From positions 94,050 through 158,049 of the forward strand of contig NZ_JAANOP010000009.1 in assembly GCF_011250515.1 (NCBI RefSeq): a stretch of DNA of 64,000 bases, written 5' to 3'. This stretch comes from Aquirufa ecclesiirivi (GTDB lineage Bacteria > Bacteroidota > Bacteroidia > Cytophagales > Spirosomataceae). The notes under the pieces were generated by a model. The model made no database searches. It saw nothing but the letters and a program-made list of their open reading frames with translations, and had not been told where the DNA came from. Positions 43,150-54,609 of this stretch are shown here, in pieces; the first letter of the stretch is position 1; each line of letters begins with the position of its first letter. The position numbers and the translations under genes were made by a program.

Positions 43150-44124
43150 ATGAAAAGAGTATTAATAACAGGAGGTGCAGGATTTTTAGGGTCACATCTT
43201 TGTGATCGTTTTATCAAAGAAGGATTTCATGTAATTGCCATGGATAATTTAATCACAGGCGATTTAAAGAACATTGAGCACCTTTTTAAGCTTCCCAATT
43301 TTGAATTTTATCACCATGATGTATCCAAGTTCATCCATGTACCTGGTGAATTAGATTATATTTTACATTTTGCTTCCCCTGCTTCCCCGATTGATTATTT
43401 AAAAATCCCAATTCAAACTTTAAAAGTTGGATCCTTAGGTATTCATAATTGTTTGGGATTAGCTCGTGTTAAAAATGCACGTGTACTGATTGCCTCGACC
43501 TCGGAAGTTTATGGAGATCCATTGGTTCATCCGCAAACAGAAGAATATTGGGGAAATGTAAATCCGGTAGGTCCAAGAGGAGTTTATGATGAAGCTAAAC
43601 GCTTCCAGGAGGCTATGACCATGGCTTATCATACCTACCATGGGGTAGAAACACGTATTGTCCGTATATTTAACACCTACGGCCCTAGAATGCGCCTAAA
43701 TGACGGTCGTGTTTTACCAGCATTCATAGGGCAAGCTTTACGTGGAGAAGATTTAACGATGTTTGGAGATGGTTCTCAAACAAGAGCTTTTTGCTACGTA
43801 GATGATTTGGTAGAAGGAATTTATCGCTTGCTTTTAAGTGATTATGCCCAACCCGTGAACATTGGAAATCCCGATGAAATCACCATCAAGGAGTTTGGAG
43901 AAGAAATCATCAAATTGACTGGAACGAGTCAGAAATTAATCTCACTGCCCTTACCAACGGATGATCCGAAACAAAGAAAACCCGATATAACCAAAGCGAA
44001 AGCCATTTTAGGCTGGGAACCAAAGGTTACTAGAGCAGAGGGATTAAAAATCACTTATGAATATTTCAAATCATTGAGTCAGGACGACTTACATCGATTA
44101 GCACATCATAAGGAGTTTAAATAA
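43150..44124 (+). CDS. UDP-glucuronate decarboxylase (UDP-xylose synthase)
   Basis: The 324-residue extended SDR has [65 protein letters not shown] (catalytic Tyr-x3-Lys), [10 protein letters not shown] and [19 protein letters not shown]. These fit UXS1, which converts UDP-glucuronate to UDP-xylose. The partner dehydrogenase sits directly upstream. The product probably supplies xylose for surface polysaccharide. Confidence 0.9.
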   Translation: MKRVLITGGAGFLGSHLCDRFIKEGFHVIAMDNLITGDLKNIEHLFKLPNFEFYHHDVSKFIHVPGELDYILHFASPASPIDYLKIPIQTLKVGSLGIHNCLGLARVKNARVLIASTSEVYGDPLVHPQTEEYWGNVNPVGPRGVYDEAKRFQEAMTMAYHTYHGVETRIVRIFNTYGPRMRLNDGRVLPAFIGQALRGEDLTMFGDGSQTRAFCYVDDLVEGIYRLLLSDYAQPVNIGNPDEITIKEFGEEIIKLTGTSQKLISLPLPTDDPKQRKPDITKAKAILGWEPKVTRAEGLKITYEYFKSLSQDDLHRLAHHKEFK

Positions 44125-44146
44125 AACTCATGACATATTGAGATTA

Positions 44147-44175
44147 AAAGGCCAGCTAGCGCTGGCCTTTTTTAT
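44147..44175 (+). terminator. Rho-independent terminator after the ugd-UXS operon
   Basis: A 10-bp stem (AAAGGCCAGC 44147-44156 with 44161-44170), loop TAGC, is followed by TTTTTTATT. Confidence 0.9.
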
Positions 44176-44183
44176 TGTCCCAA

Positions 44184-44300
44184 CTTTATCAAAGACTTGA
44201 TAAAGAAATATGATTTAAAATAAAATTATTTTCAAAATCGTTATCAACGCACAACGCTGTCAAGGTTTGGAACCTTGCCAGCGTGAAAAATATGCGTTGA
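44184..44300. repeat. Inverted-repeat cluster between two terminators
   Basis: A perfect 9-bp hairpin (CTTTATCAA 44184-44192 with 44197-44205) is followed by a nested structure. Its outer arms are TCAACGCA (44244-44251) and TGCGTTGA (44293-44300). The inner 14-bp arms are 44254-44267 and 44271-44284, one mismatch, loop TGG. It has no gene and lies outside both flanking transcription units, so it could be a REP-like or MITE-like element. Confidence 0.6.
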
Positions 44301-44304
44301 AAAC

Positions 44305-44340
44305 AAAACAGGCGGCCCGAATGGGCCGCCTGTTTTAACA
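44305..44340. terminator. Terminator for the TonB-dependent receptor gene
   Basis: A perfect 14-bp stem (44305-44318 with 44323-44336, GC-rich core GGCGGCCC) and 4-nt loop, with T-runs on both strands. It follows the stop of the minus-strand receptor gene. Confidence 0.88.
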
Positions 44341-44361
44341 TATTGGAATCGTGATTTTCGA

Positions 44362-47685
<3,324 letters not shown>

Positions 47686-47814
47686 TTATAATTGAGTTGA
47701 AAGATATTTCCACAAAATAAATGTAAAAAATCAAATACTACAACTGTTTGATAAAAGTCATATAAAGTAAAATTGCACTAATCAACTGATAATTAGAACT
47801 TATAAAGCATTTTC

Positions 47815-47828
47815 TGTAAATATTTACA
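47815..47828. promoter_or_regulatory. Palindrome in the receptor/selD divergent spacer
   Basis: TGTAAATATTTACA is a perfect 14-bp palindrome in the 264-bp gap between the receptor gene and selD. It could be a regulator site. The rest of the gap is AT-rich and shows nothing beyond the two promoter candidates. Confidence 0.4.
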
Positions 47829-47901
47829 TGTCTAGGCTCATCTAATTGTACTATTTTACCTTAAATCTTAACACAAACTTAATTTTTAATTATTTAAAGA
47901 A

Positions 47902-47909
47902 TATTTTTG
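47902..47909 (+). promoter_or_regulatory. -7 element TATTTTTG for selD
   Basis: Perfect TAnnTTTG, 25 bp before the TTG start at 47935. Confidence 0.55.
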
Positions 47910-47934
47910 CACTACTTAATTAAATTATTCAATC

Positions 47935-48972
47935 TTGGACACTAACATAAAACTGACCTCATTTTCCCATGGAGCAGGTTGTGGATGTAAAATTTCACCT
48001 CAAATTTTAGATCAAATTTTACATACAGATACCCCCAAAAAAAATCATCCTTTACTTTTAGTCGGTAATGAAAGCAGAGATGACGCGGCCGTATTTGATT
48101 GGCAAAATGGAGAAGCGGTTATTTCTACTACCGACTTTTTCATGCCCATTGTAGATGATCCTTTTGATTTTGGAAAAATTGCTGCTACCAATGCCATTTC
48201 AGATATTTATGCGATGGGAGGTTCGCCTCTCATGGCCATCGCCATTTTAGGATGGCCCATTGATAAATTAGCTCCAGAAATTGCCAAAAAAGTATTGGAG
48301 GGAGGGCGCGCTGCTTGTGCCGATGCTGGAATTCCTTTGGCTGGAGGACATTCCATTGACTCCCCTGAACCTATTTTTGGTTTAGCCGTAACGGGTAAAG
48401 TCAAAAAGGAGCATCTAAAACAAAATGATCAGGCTACCGAATCTTGCTTATTGTATTTAACCAAGCCATTGGGGGTAGGTATTTTATCTACCGCTCAGAA
48501 AAGAGGTATTGTTAGTCCAGAGGACCTAGCCATCGCAGTCAAGCAAATGAGTACCCTCAATCAATTTGGGGAGCAATTAGGGCACTTATACTATGTTAAA
48601 TCTTTAACTGATGTAACAGGTTTCGGTTTATTAGGACATTTAGTCGAGATGTGTGATGGATCTGGAGTTAGTGCACAATTGTATTTTGATAAAATTCCGA
48701 CACTTCCACAGATTAATTTTTATTTGGAACAAAAATGTTTCCCAGGTGGTACTTCTCGAAATTGGGCCAGTTATGGACACCGTATAGAAGATGGCATTTC
48801 GGAATTCCAACAACTAATAGGTGCTGATCCACAAACTTCAGGTGGCTTATTGATAGCCATAGAAGCCACATCTCAATCCGAATTTGAATCTTTCGCACAA
48901 AGCCAAGGATTTAATCTACAAGTAATTGGAAAAACTCTTCCTAAGAAAGAAAAAGCAATTTATATTCAATAA
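47935..48972 (+). CDS. selD: Selenide, water dikinase (selenophosphate synthetase)
   Basis: The 345 residues match Sel[21 protein letters not shown] with the active Cys (not selenocysteine) and following Lys, [42 protein letters not shown] and [10 protein letters not shown]. The start is TTG 47935; an in-frame stop lies at 47917 and no ATG occurs before the conserved region. The promoter placement supports it. SelD makes selenophosphate for selenouridine tRNA or selenoproteins. No selA, selB or mnmH is in the window. Confidence 0.93.
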   Translation: MDTNIKLTSFSHGAGCGCKISPQILDQILHTDTPKKNHPLLLVGNESRDDAAVFDWQNGEAVISTTDFFMPIVDDPFDFGKIAATNAISDIYAMGGSPLMAIAILGWPIDKLAPEIAKKVLEGGRAACADAGIPLAGGHSIDSPEPIFGLAVTGKVKKEHLKQNDQATESCLLYLTKPLGVGILSTAQKRGIVSPEDLAIAVKQMSTLNQFGEQLGHLYYVKSLTDVTGFGLLGHLVEMCDGSGVSAQLYFDKIPTLPQINFYLEQKCFPGGTSRNWASYGHRIEDGISEFQQLIGADPQTSGGLLIAIEATSQSEFESFAQSQGFNLQVIGKTLPKKEKAIYIQ

Positions 48973-49734
48973 ATGAAACTATACTTCAGAAAAGTAGGAG
49001 ATCAAGGACCTGCCATCATCATTCTACACGGTATATTTGGTTCGTCGGACAATTGGTTGGGCATAGCCAAAGTCCTTTCAGATAAATTCCAAGTGTATTT
49101 AGTAGATCAAAGAAATCATGGGCAATCCCCTTGGTCAGATGAGTTTGACTACCAAGTCATGTCGGAAGATTTATTGGAATTCATACATGAACATACCTTG
49201 AGCAAACCCATCATCATGGGCCATTCCATGGGCGGAAAAGTGGTCATGCAATTTGCCTTAAACCATCCTGATATAGCTCAGAAGATGGTTGTGGTAGACA
49301 TTGCCCCTAAATTCTACCCAGTACATCATACGGCTATTTTGGAAGGCTTAAATAGCCTAGATTTAAAAAATTTGGCAAGTAGAACTGAAGCCAATGAACA
49401 TTTAAAACGATTTGAGGAAAAAGAAGGGGTTCGTCAATTTTTATTGAAAAATCTTTACCGAAATGATCAGCAAGAATTTGCTTGGCGAATTAATGTACGT
49501 GTAATCACCAAGAACATTGATGTGGTGGGTCATGAACTATGGGTTAAAAATTCCGTGGAAATTCCTGCCTATTTCATCAAAGGTGTTGAATCTCATTATA
49601 TCCAACCGGAAGATGAGCGTTATATTGCTGAAATTTTTCCCAATTTTGAGCTGATAGAAATCCCGAATGCAGGTCACTGGGTACAGGCAGATCAACCTGA
49701 AGCATTTGTTGAGGTTTTACGAAGTATTTTATGA
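48973..49734 (+). CDS. Alpha/beta-fold hydrolase (YbfF-like)
   Basis: The 253 residues show IIILHGIFGSSDNW (oxyanion loop), LVDQRNHGQSPW, the nucleophile elbow GHSMGGKVVMQFA, DIAPKFYPVHH and the catalytic His in IPNAGHWVQADQPEAF. It is a serine hydrolase or esterase; the substrate is unknown. It begins at the base after the selD stop and overlaps the next gene by 4 bp. Confidence 0.9.
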   Translation: MKLYFRKVGDQGPAIIILHGIFGSSDNWLGIAKVLSDKFQVYLVDQRNHGQSPWSDEFDYQVMSEDLLEFIHEHTLSKPIIMGHSMGGKVVMQFALNHPDIAQKMVVVDIAPKFYPVHHTAILEGLNSLDLKNLASRTEANEHLKRFEEKEGVRQFLLKNLYRNDQQEFAWRINVRVITKNIDVVGHELWVKNSVEIPAYFIKGVESHYIQPEDERYIAEIFPNFELIEIPNAGHWVQADQPEAFVEVLRSIL

Positions 49735-50453
49735 AAATCTATTTGATTCCTTGTCCTATCGCTGAAAATACTGCAACTCAAGTATTGGCGCCTGAAGTCA
49801 GTCAAGCCATTTTAGCTTGCCAGCATTTTTTGGTTGAAAATGTACGTACAGCACGCAGATTCATCAGTGAATTAAAATTAGGCATTAAGATCGAAGACTT
49901 AGTTTTTGAAATATTAGATAAGGACAGTAGCGAATCGCTTGTAGAAAAGTTCATTCAAACGCAAGCCCAAGCGAATCATTCGATTGGTATCATATCCGAG
50001 GCAGGTTGTCCTGGAATTGCCGATCCTGGTGCTTTAGCCGTATCTATTGCGCATAAATTACAAATAGAAGTTGTCTCCTTGGTTGGCCCGTCTTCTATCC
50101 TATTGGCTTTAATGGGTTCTGGATTTTCGGGTCAAAGTTTTTGTTTTCATGGATATTTACCCATTGACAAAAATGCCCGCATCAAAAAGATAGAACAATT
50201 ACAAAAAGAAGTAGAGAAATCAGGGCAAACTCAATTATTCATTGAAACACCCTACCGTAATAATGCCCTATTGGCCGATTTATTACTAAGTTGCCCTAAG
50301 CATCAATTAATTTGTATTGGCTGTGATATTCAATCGCCAACAGGTTTTATACAAACCAAATCGGCAGAAGCTTGGGAAAAATCACTTCCTGATTTGCATA
50401 AAAAACCTTGCTTATTCTTATTAGGCCAACATCAATTTACAGGAATTAAGTAA
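49731..50453 (+). CDS. RsmI-like tetrapyrrole-methylase-family SAM methyltransferase
   Basis: The 240 residues begin MKIYLIPCPIAENTATQVL and include FLVENVRTARRFISELKL, GIISEAGCPGIADPGALAV, VSLVGPSSILLALMGSGFSGQSFCFHGYLP and FIETPYRNNALLADLL. These are motifs of the RsmI group, which 2'-O-methylates C1402 of 16S rRNA. The PIAENT start differs from the usual P-TPIGNL of RsmI, so it is probably the Bacteroidota paralogue of unknown target. It is coupled to the upstream hydrolase. Confidence 0.88.
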   Translation: MKIYLIPCPIAENTATQVLAPEVSQAILACQHFLVENVRTARRFISELKLGIKIEDLVFEILDKDSSESLVEKFIQTQAQANHSIGIISEAGCPGIADPGALAVSIAHKLQIEVVSLVGPSSILLALMGSGFSGQSFCFHGYLPIDKNARIKKIEQLQKEVEKSGQTQLFIETPYRNNALLADLLLSCPKHQLICIGCDIQSPTGFIQTKSAEAWEKSLPDLHKKPCLFLLGQHQFTGIK

Positions 50454-50476
50454 TTTGCATCCAAAACAAATCATTC

Positions 50477-51118
50477 GTGGTATATAAAGAAGTTTTTACC
50501 TGTAATCCATTTCAAGAAAACACCTATTTACTTTGGGATGATGCTGGAAATGGAATCATTTTTGATCCGGGCTGCCACAATTACGAAGAAAGAAAAATTA
50601 TCACCGACTTCATTGAATCCAACAACATTCAATTGAAGTATTGTCTCAACACCCATGCCCACATTGACCATGTCTTGGGGGTACATTACTTTAAAGAGCA
50701 TTTCAAGATTCCTTTTGCTTTACATCCTAAAGATTTACCTTTATTGAAAGATGCGGCAAATCGGGCGGCGGTTTATGGCTTTCCTGCTTTCCAAGCTGTG
50801 GAAGTAGACCGTTTTTTGGAAGACGATGAAGTCATTGAAATTGGAGAAATGAAGTTAAAGGTATTGTTTGTTCCTGGACATGCACCAGGACATGTAGCCT
50901 TTTATCTAGAAGAGCAAGGCTGGCTATTGGATGGAGATGTACTTTTTAGGCGAAGTATTGGCCGAACTGATTTTCCACTTTGCAATCACGCAGACTTGGT
51001 CAATAGTATACAGAATCAATTGTATGTATTACCTGAAGAGACGGAAGTTTTCCCAGGTCATGGAGGAAGTACAACCATTGGTGCAGAAATGATTCAAAAT
51101 CCATTTGTAAGAGCATAA
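50477..51118 (+). CDS. Metallo-beta-lactamase-fold hydrolase (glyoxalase II-like)
   Basis: The 213-residue protein has the metal motif THAHIDHVLG, VLFVPGHAPGHVAFYLE, LLDGDVLFRRSIGRTDFPLCN and VFPGHGGSTTIGAE. It probably hydrolyses a thioester or similar compound using two metal ions. The start is GTG 50477. It is separated from the methylase gene by 23 bp and from pssA by 1 bp. Confidence 0.92.
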   Translation: MVYKEVFTCNPFQENTYLLWDDAGNGIIFDPGCHNYEERKIITDFIESNNIQLKYCLNTHAHIDHVLGVHYFKEHFKIPFALHPKDLPLLKDAANRAAVYGFPAFQAVEVDRFLEDDEVIEIGEMKLKVLFVPGHAPGHVAFYLEEQGWLLDGDVLFRRSIGRTDFPLCNHADLVNSIQNQLYVLPEETEVFPGHGGSTTIGAEMIQNPFVRA

Positions 51119-51119
51119 T

Positions 51120-51842
51120 ATGTCCATAAAAAAAGAAATACCCAATACCTTAACCTTAGGCAATTTATTGGCTGGCTGTTTTGGCATCTATTTTGTCATG
51201 AAAGGACATATTTTATGGGCCTCTTATTGCATCATCATTGCATTGATATGTGATTTCTTGGATGGTTTTCTAGCCAGGTTATTGCATGCCTACTCAGATT
51301 TAGGCAAAGAGTTAGATTCCTTGGCCGACATGGTATCCTTTGGCGTATTACCTACATTCATGCTTTTTCATTTGGTAGAAGCCAGCTGTGGAACACAATG
51401 TTCTGTGGGCCTATTCGGTTTCTATAAACCATTTATCGTTTTTTCTTTGGCCATTTTTTCTGCTTATCGATTGGCAAAATTCAATGTAGATACCCGACAA
51501 AGTGATCAGTTTATTGGCGTACCAACTCCTGCAAATGGTATCGTGATTGCAGCTTTGCCACTCATTTTAGAGTTTCAACCAGAGTACAGTGGCTATGTAC
51601 TTCATTTTAAAGGTTTATTGATCTACTCTGTGATCATGAGTTATTTACTCGTGTGTGAGTTGCCCTTAATGGCCTTTAAGTTTAAAACTTGGGATTGGAA
51701 AAGCAATCAAATTAAATTCATTTTCCTAGTTTTTTGTGTTGCTGGACTGATTTTCCTTAAATTTGTGGCATTGCCACTGTTAGTTGCATCCTATATTCTC
51801 CTTTCAGGAGTTCTTTACATACTAAATACCCAAAAAAAATGA
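51120..51842 (+). CDS. pssA: CDP-diacylglycerol-serine O-phosphatidyltransferase
   Basis: The 240-residue membrane enzyme has the CDP-alcohol phosphatidyltransferase signature DFLDGFLARLLHAYSDLGKELDSLADMVSFG in its second helix region and several membrane spans. It makes phosphatidylserine, the precursor of phosphatidylethanolamine. The first residues KKEIPNTLTLGNLLAGCFGI are typical. It overlaps purS by 4 bp. Confidence 0.94.
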   Translation: MSIKKEIPNTLTLGNLLAGCFGIYFVMKGHILWASYCIIIALICDFLDGFLARLLHAYSDLGKELDSLADMVSFGVLPTFMLFHLVEASCGTQCSVGLFGFYKPFIVFSLAIFSAYRLAKFNVDTRQSDQFIGVPTPANGIVIAALPLILEFQPEYSGYVLHFKGLLIYSVIMSYLLVCELPLMAFKFKTWDWKSNQIKFIFLVFCVAGLIFLKFVALPLLVASYILLSGVLYILNTQKK

Positions 51843-52090
51843 AATTTTTAGCTGAAATTAATGTAATGCCTCAAAAAGAAATCCTTGATCCACAAGGTAA
51901 AGCTGTGCGTATCGGTTTACAAAACTTAGATATTCATCAGGTAGCAGATGTGCGTATCGGCAAACATATTCAGCTGCAAATAGAAGCTAGTTCAGAGGCA
52001 GAAGCCAACGAAATTGTTACCAATGCATGCAAGAAATTATTGGCTAACTTGATTATGGAGGAATTTGACTTCGTATTGAAAGCGATCTAA
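51839..52090 (+). CDS. purS: Phosphoribosylformylglycinamidine synthase subunit PurS
   Basis: The 83 residues match PurS: KFLAEINVMPQKEILDPQGKAVRIGLQNLDI, VADVRIGKHIQLQIEA and the C-terminal helix. It stabilises the PurL-PurQ complex in purine synthesis. purQ and purL are not in the window. The start overlaps the pssA stop by 4 bp. Confidence 0.93.
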   Translation: MKFLAEINVMPQKEILDPQGKAVRIGLQNLDIHQVADVRIGKHIQLQIEASSEAEANEIVTNACKKLLANLIMEEFDFVLKAI

Positions 52091-52096
52091 ATCGAT

Positions 52097-52133
52097 TAGG
52101 AATCTGTTGGAAATCCCTTTCGACAGATTCCTA
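52097..52133. terminator. Terminator-like hairpin between purS and the CoA-binding gene
   Basis: An 11-bp stem (TAGGAATCTGT 52097-52107 with 52123-52133) and 15-nt loop ends both converging genes. The tail is only weakly T-rich. Confidence 0.6.
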
Positions 52134-52490
52134 TTAAAATTGACCTGTTTGTAATAAGACCAAGGTACAGGCTTCATCGGTCAATATTCCCTCCTTCTCT
52201 AGGCTATACTTCAGCTTTTCATTTTCGGTACCTGGATTAAATATCACCCTTCTCGGTTTTAGTTTTCGTAGGTAGTCCAATAGGCCATCTTGATTTTGTG
52301 GACCTACATACAAAGTGACCGTATCTACGTCATCCTCAATCCAATCATTGGGATGGATTATTGACCCCAACAATTCTCCTTTTTTGATCCCTACCAAAAT
52401 AATTTCATACCCCTTTTTGTGCAACATTTGTGCCGCTAAATAAGAATAACGTTGGGGATTTAATGAGGCTCCGTAGATTAAAACTTTCAT
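52134..52490 (-). CDS. CoA-binding domain protein (YccU-like)
   Basis: The 118 residues have the Rossmann-like CoA-binding fold: MKVLIYGASLNPQRYSYLAAQMLHKKGYEI, ELLGSIIHPND, DTVTLYVGPQNQ and VIFNPGTENEKL. Function is unknown. ATG 52490 is preferred over the in-frame start at 52517, because a promoter element lies upstream at 52515-52522 and the domain begins there. Confidence 0.88.
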   Translation of the reverse strand: MKVLIYGASLNPQRYSYLAAQMLHKKGYEIILVGIKKGELLGSIIHPNDWIEDDVDTVTLYVGPQNQDGLLDYLRKLKPRRVIFNPGTENEKLKYSLEKEGILTDEACTLVLLQTGQF

Positions 52491-52514
52491 GAAATTTAGG
52501 ATCAAATTGACAAG

Positions 52515-52522
52515 CAAAAATA
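52515..52522 (-). promoter_or_regulatory. -7 element TATTTTTG for the CoA-binding gene
   Basis: Perfect TAnnTTTG on the minus strand, 24 bp before ATG 52490. Confidence 0.55.
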
Positions 52523-53048
52523 CTTATTCTTTTTCGAAACAAGTGACCGTGTTACAATAAATGAATACTTAGCCTAATCATTTTAACGGGAATATTCCCT
52601 TTAAAAAATTATCAAATAGCTTATTTGAAACGAATGAAAACAACTAACCTACGTACATTGAAACAAAAGAAAACATAATGATATATGTAGTAAATAAATA
52701 CAAGAATTAAATGAACATGTATTTAACAATATGGACATGGACGTAATGAAAAGTATTTGACGTCCAAACTTACTAGAAATATCAAAGGTGATAAAAGGTC
52801 AATTGTGAGATTATTTCACTAGACATTTTCACCACTCAGCAGGAATAATATCCATTTTTTAAATGATGTCTACGAAAGAAGTAAATCACCTCGAATCGAA
52901 TAAAAACCACTCATCCTAAATTTCATGTAAAGAATCAAAATGTTTAACAATTTTAGCCATTGTTATTCGTTTTGACCTAAACTGTTGCAATTCGATACAA
53001 CCATTAAATTGCGATTACTACCGTTCTATAATACGTACAATTTATACT
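52523..53048. other. Gene-free AT-rich region upstream of the HNH endonuclease
   Basis: This is the longest gap in the window. I find no reading frame longer than about 15 codons, no RNA gene and no strong terminator. It contains one 12-bp palindrome, GGGAATATTCCC (52588-52599), and short AT-rich runs. A TATAAT-like sequence near 53030 lies just before the HNH gene; it is not the usual TAnnTTTG element. Confidence 0.5.
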
Positions 53049-53618
53049 ATGACCGCCTTAAAAAACTATTGGAATGAGCAATGGAAGCGCATTCCGTTCC
53101 CAGAATTTGATAATCAAATTCACTATGAAATCTCTAATTATGGCCGAGTAAAAAGCTTTCAGAATAATCCAGAGGGTGATCTGATTCAAGGTTCAATGAT
53201 TCAAGGGTATCGTTCACTTAACATTCGATTCCAACAAAAATCGGCTAATCGCTACATTCACAAATTGGTGGCTCAGTGTTTTGTTGATAAAAAAGAGGAA
53301 TCCGACAATTTTGTGTTGCATTTAGATCATGACAAAATGAATAACCGAGCGGAAAATTTAGCTTGGGGAAATCGTAGCTTGGTCACCTCACACAACAAAA
53401 ATAACCCCAGTGTTATTAATCGTCAAATTCCGAAAAGAACCAAAAATTACAAGCTGACGGAAAGCAAAGTGTTGATGATTAAAAAGATGCTGAAATCAGA
53501 AAAAAGCCGTTTTAAAATGATTGCCAAGCAATTTGGCATTACCCATACACAGCTTAACCGCATTCGTTCAGGAGAAAACTGGAAACATGTTAAACTTGAA
53601 GAAACCGGAGCCCTATAA
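53049..53618 (+). CDS. Free-standing NUMOD4/HNH endonuclease
   Basis: The 189 residues have an N-terminal NUMOD4-like domain (EQWKRIPFPEFDNQIHYEISNYGRVKSF), an HNH motif in VLHLDHDKMNNRAENLAWGNRS and a C-terminal helix-turn-helix segment (FKMIAKQFGITHTQLNRIRSGENWKHV). These resemble homing endonucleases of phages and mobile introns. It is not inside another gene here. No phage genes are near. It ends at a strong terminator. Whether it is active or domesticated is unknown. Confidence 0.85.
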   Translation: MTALKNYWNEQWKRIPFPEFDNQIHYEISNYGRVKSFQNNPEGDLIQGSMIQGYRSLNIRFQQKSANRYIHKLVAQCFVDKKEESDNFVLHLDHDKMNNRAENLAWGNRSLVTSHNKNNPSVINRQIPKRTKNYKLTESKVLMIKKMLKSEKSRFKMIAKQFGITHTQLNRIRSGENWKHVKLEETGAL

Positions 53619-53620
53619 AT

Positions 53621-53652
53621 AAAAAGGAGCGAAATTATTCGCTCCTTTTTTA
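53621..53652. terminator. Bidirectional terminator between the HNH gene and metF
   Basis: The stem AAAAAGGAGCGAA/TTCGCTCCTTTTT (loop ATTA) is followed by further T and A runs. Confidence 0.88.
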
Positions 53653-54606
53653 TTAAAACAATGCCGAGGCAATTGATCGGACACTATCTGATTTACTCAT
53701 GGTATAAAAATGCAAAGCAGGGACACCCGCTTGAATCAATTCTTTACCTTGTTGGATCGCCCATTCAATTCCTGCTTGTTTAATCCCTGCAGGATTAGAA
53801 GCAGATAGTACGGATTTAGCTAGTTCTTGTGGAATTTCTAAATGAAAAATAGCTGGTAGTACTTCCAATTGTTTGGCAGTAGCCAAAGGTTTAATTCCTG
53901 GAATAATAGGAACTTGTATGCCGATTGCCCTACAAGCTTTTACAAAATCAAAGTATTTTTGATTATCAAAAAACATTTGGGTAACTACATAATCAGCCCC
54001 TGCATCCACTTTTTGCTTTAAATAGTGTAGGTCGGTATCTAAAGAAACTGCTTCGAAATGCTTCTCAGGATAAGCAGCTACTCCCACACAAAAATTCGTA
54101 GGGAATGATTCGGTTTCTTCATACAACAAATGTCCCTTATTCATTCGACTAATTTGTTCCACCAATTCATTGGCATAGGCATGTCCACCCGATTTAGGAA
54201 TAAATCGATCCTCCCCTTTTTCTTGATCACCGCGAAGGGCAAGCACATTTTCTATGCCTAAATAATGCAAATCAATCAAAAAATCTTCAGTTTCTTCCTG
54301 TGTAAATCCTCCACAAATAACATGAGGAACGGCTTCTACCTTGAATTTTTGCATCAAAGCCGCACAGATACCTAAGGTACCTGGACGTTTTCTAATAGGA
54401 ATTCGCTTTAACTCCCCATTAACCAACTTCTCTATAAATTCTTCACGATGGTAAGTCACTTCAATAAAGGGTGGCTTAAACTCCATCAATGGCTCTATAT
54501 GCCCCATTAATTCCCCTAAATGCTGCCCTTTGACAGGTGGAATGATTTCAATGGAAAATAAGGTTTTGCCTCCTGAATTCTTAAAATACTCGGTTATTTT
54601 AGTCAT
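53653..54606 (-). CDS. metF: 5,10-methylenetetrahydrofolate reductase
   Basis: The 317-residue FAD enzyme makes 5-methyltetrahydrofolate for MetH. It has FSIEIIPPVKGQHLGEL, EVTYHREEFIEK, HVICGGFTQEETEDFL, NVLALRGDQEKGED and DYVVTQMFFDNQKYFDF plus IPIIPGIKPLATAKQL. It lies 3 bp downstream of metH, so both are one operon and supply and use the same folate. Confidence 0.96.
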   Translation of the reverse strand: MTKITEYFKNSGGKTLFSIEIIPPVKGQHLGELMGHIEPLMEFKPPFIEVTYHREEFIEKLVNGELKRIPIRKRPGTLGICAALMQKFKVEAVPHVICGGFTQEETEDFLIDLHYLGIENVLALRGDQEKGEDRFIPKSGGHAYANELVEQISRMNKGHLLYEETESFPTNFCVGVAAYPEKHFEAVSLDTDLHYLKQKVDAGADYVVTQMFFDNQKYFDFVKACRAIGIQVPIIPGIKPLATAKQLEVLPAIFHLEIPQELAKSVLSASNPAGIKQAGIEWAIQQGKELIQAGVPALHFYTMSKSDSVRSIASALF

Positions 54607-54609
54607 ATG

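Noticed and set aside
52588..52599. GGGAATATTCCC palindrome
   Set aside because: A single 12-bp palindrome about 70 bp from the nearest promoter, with no conserved context.
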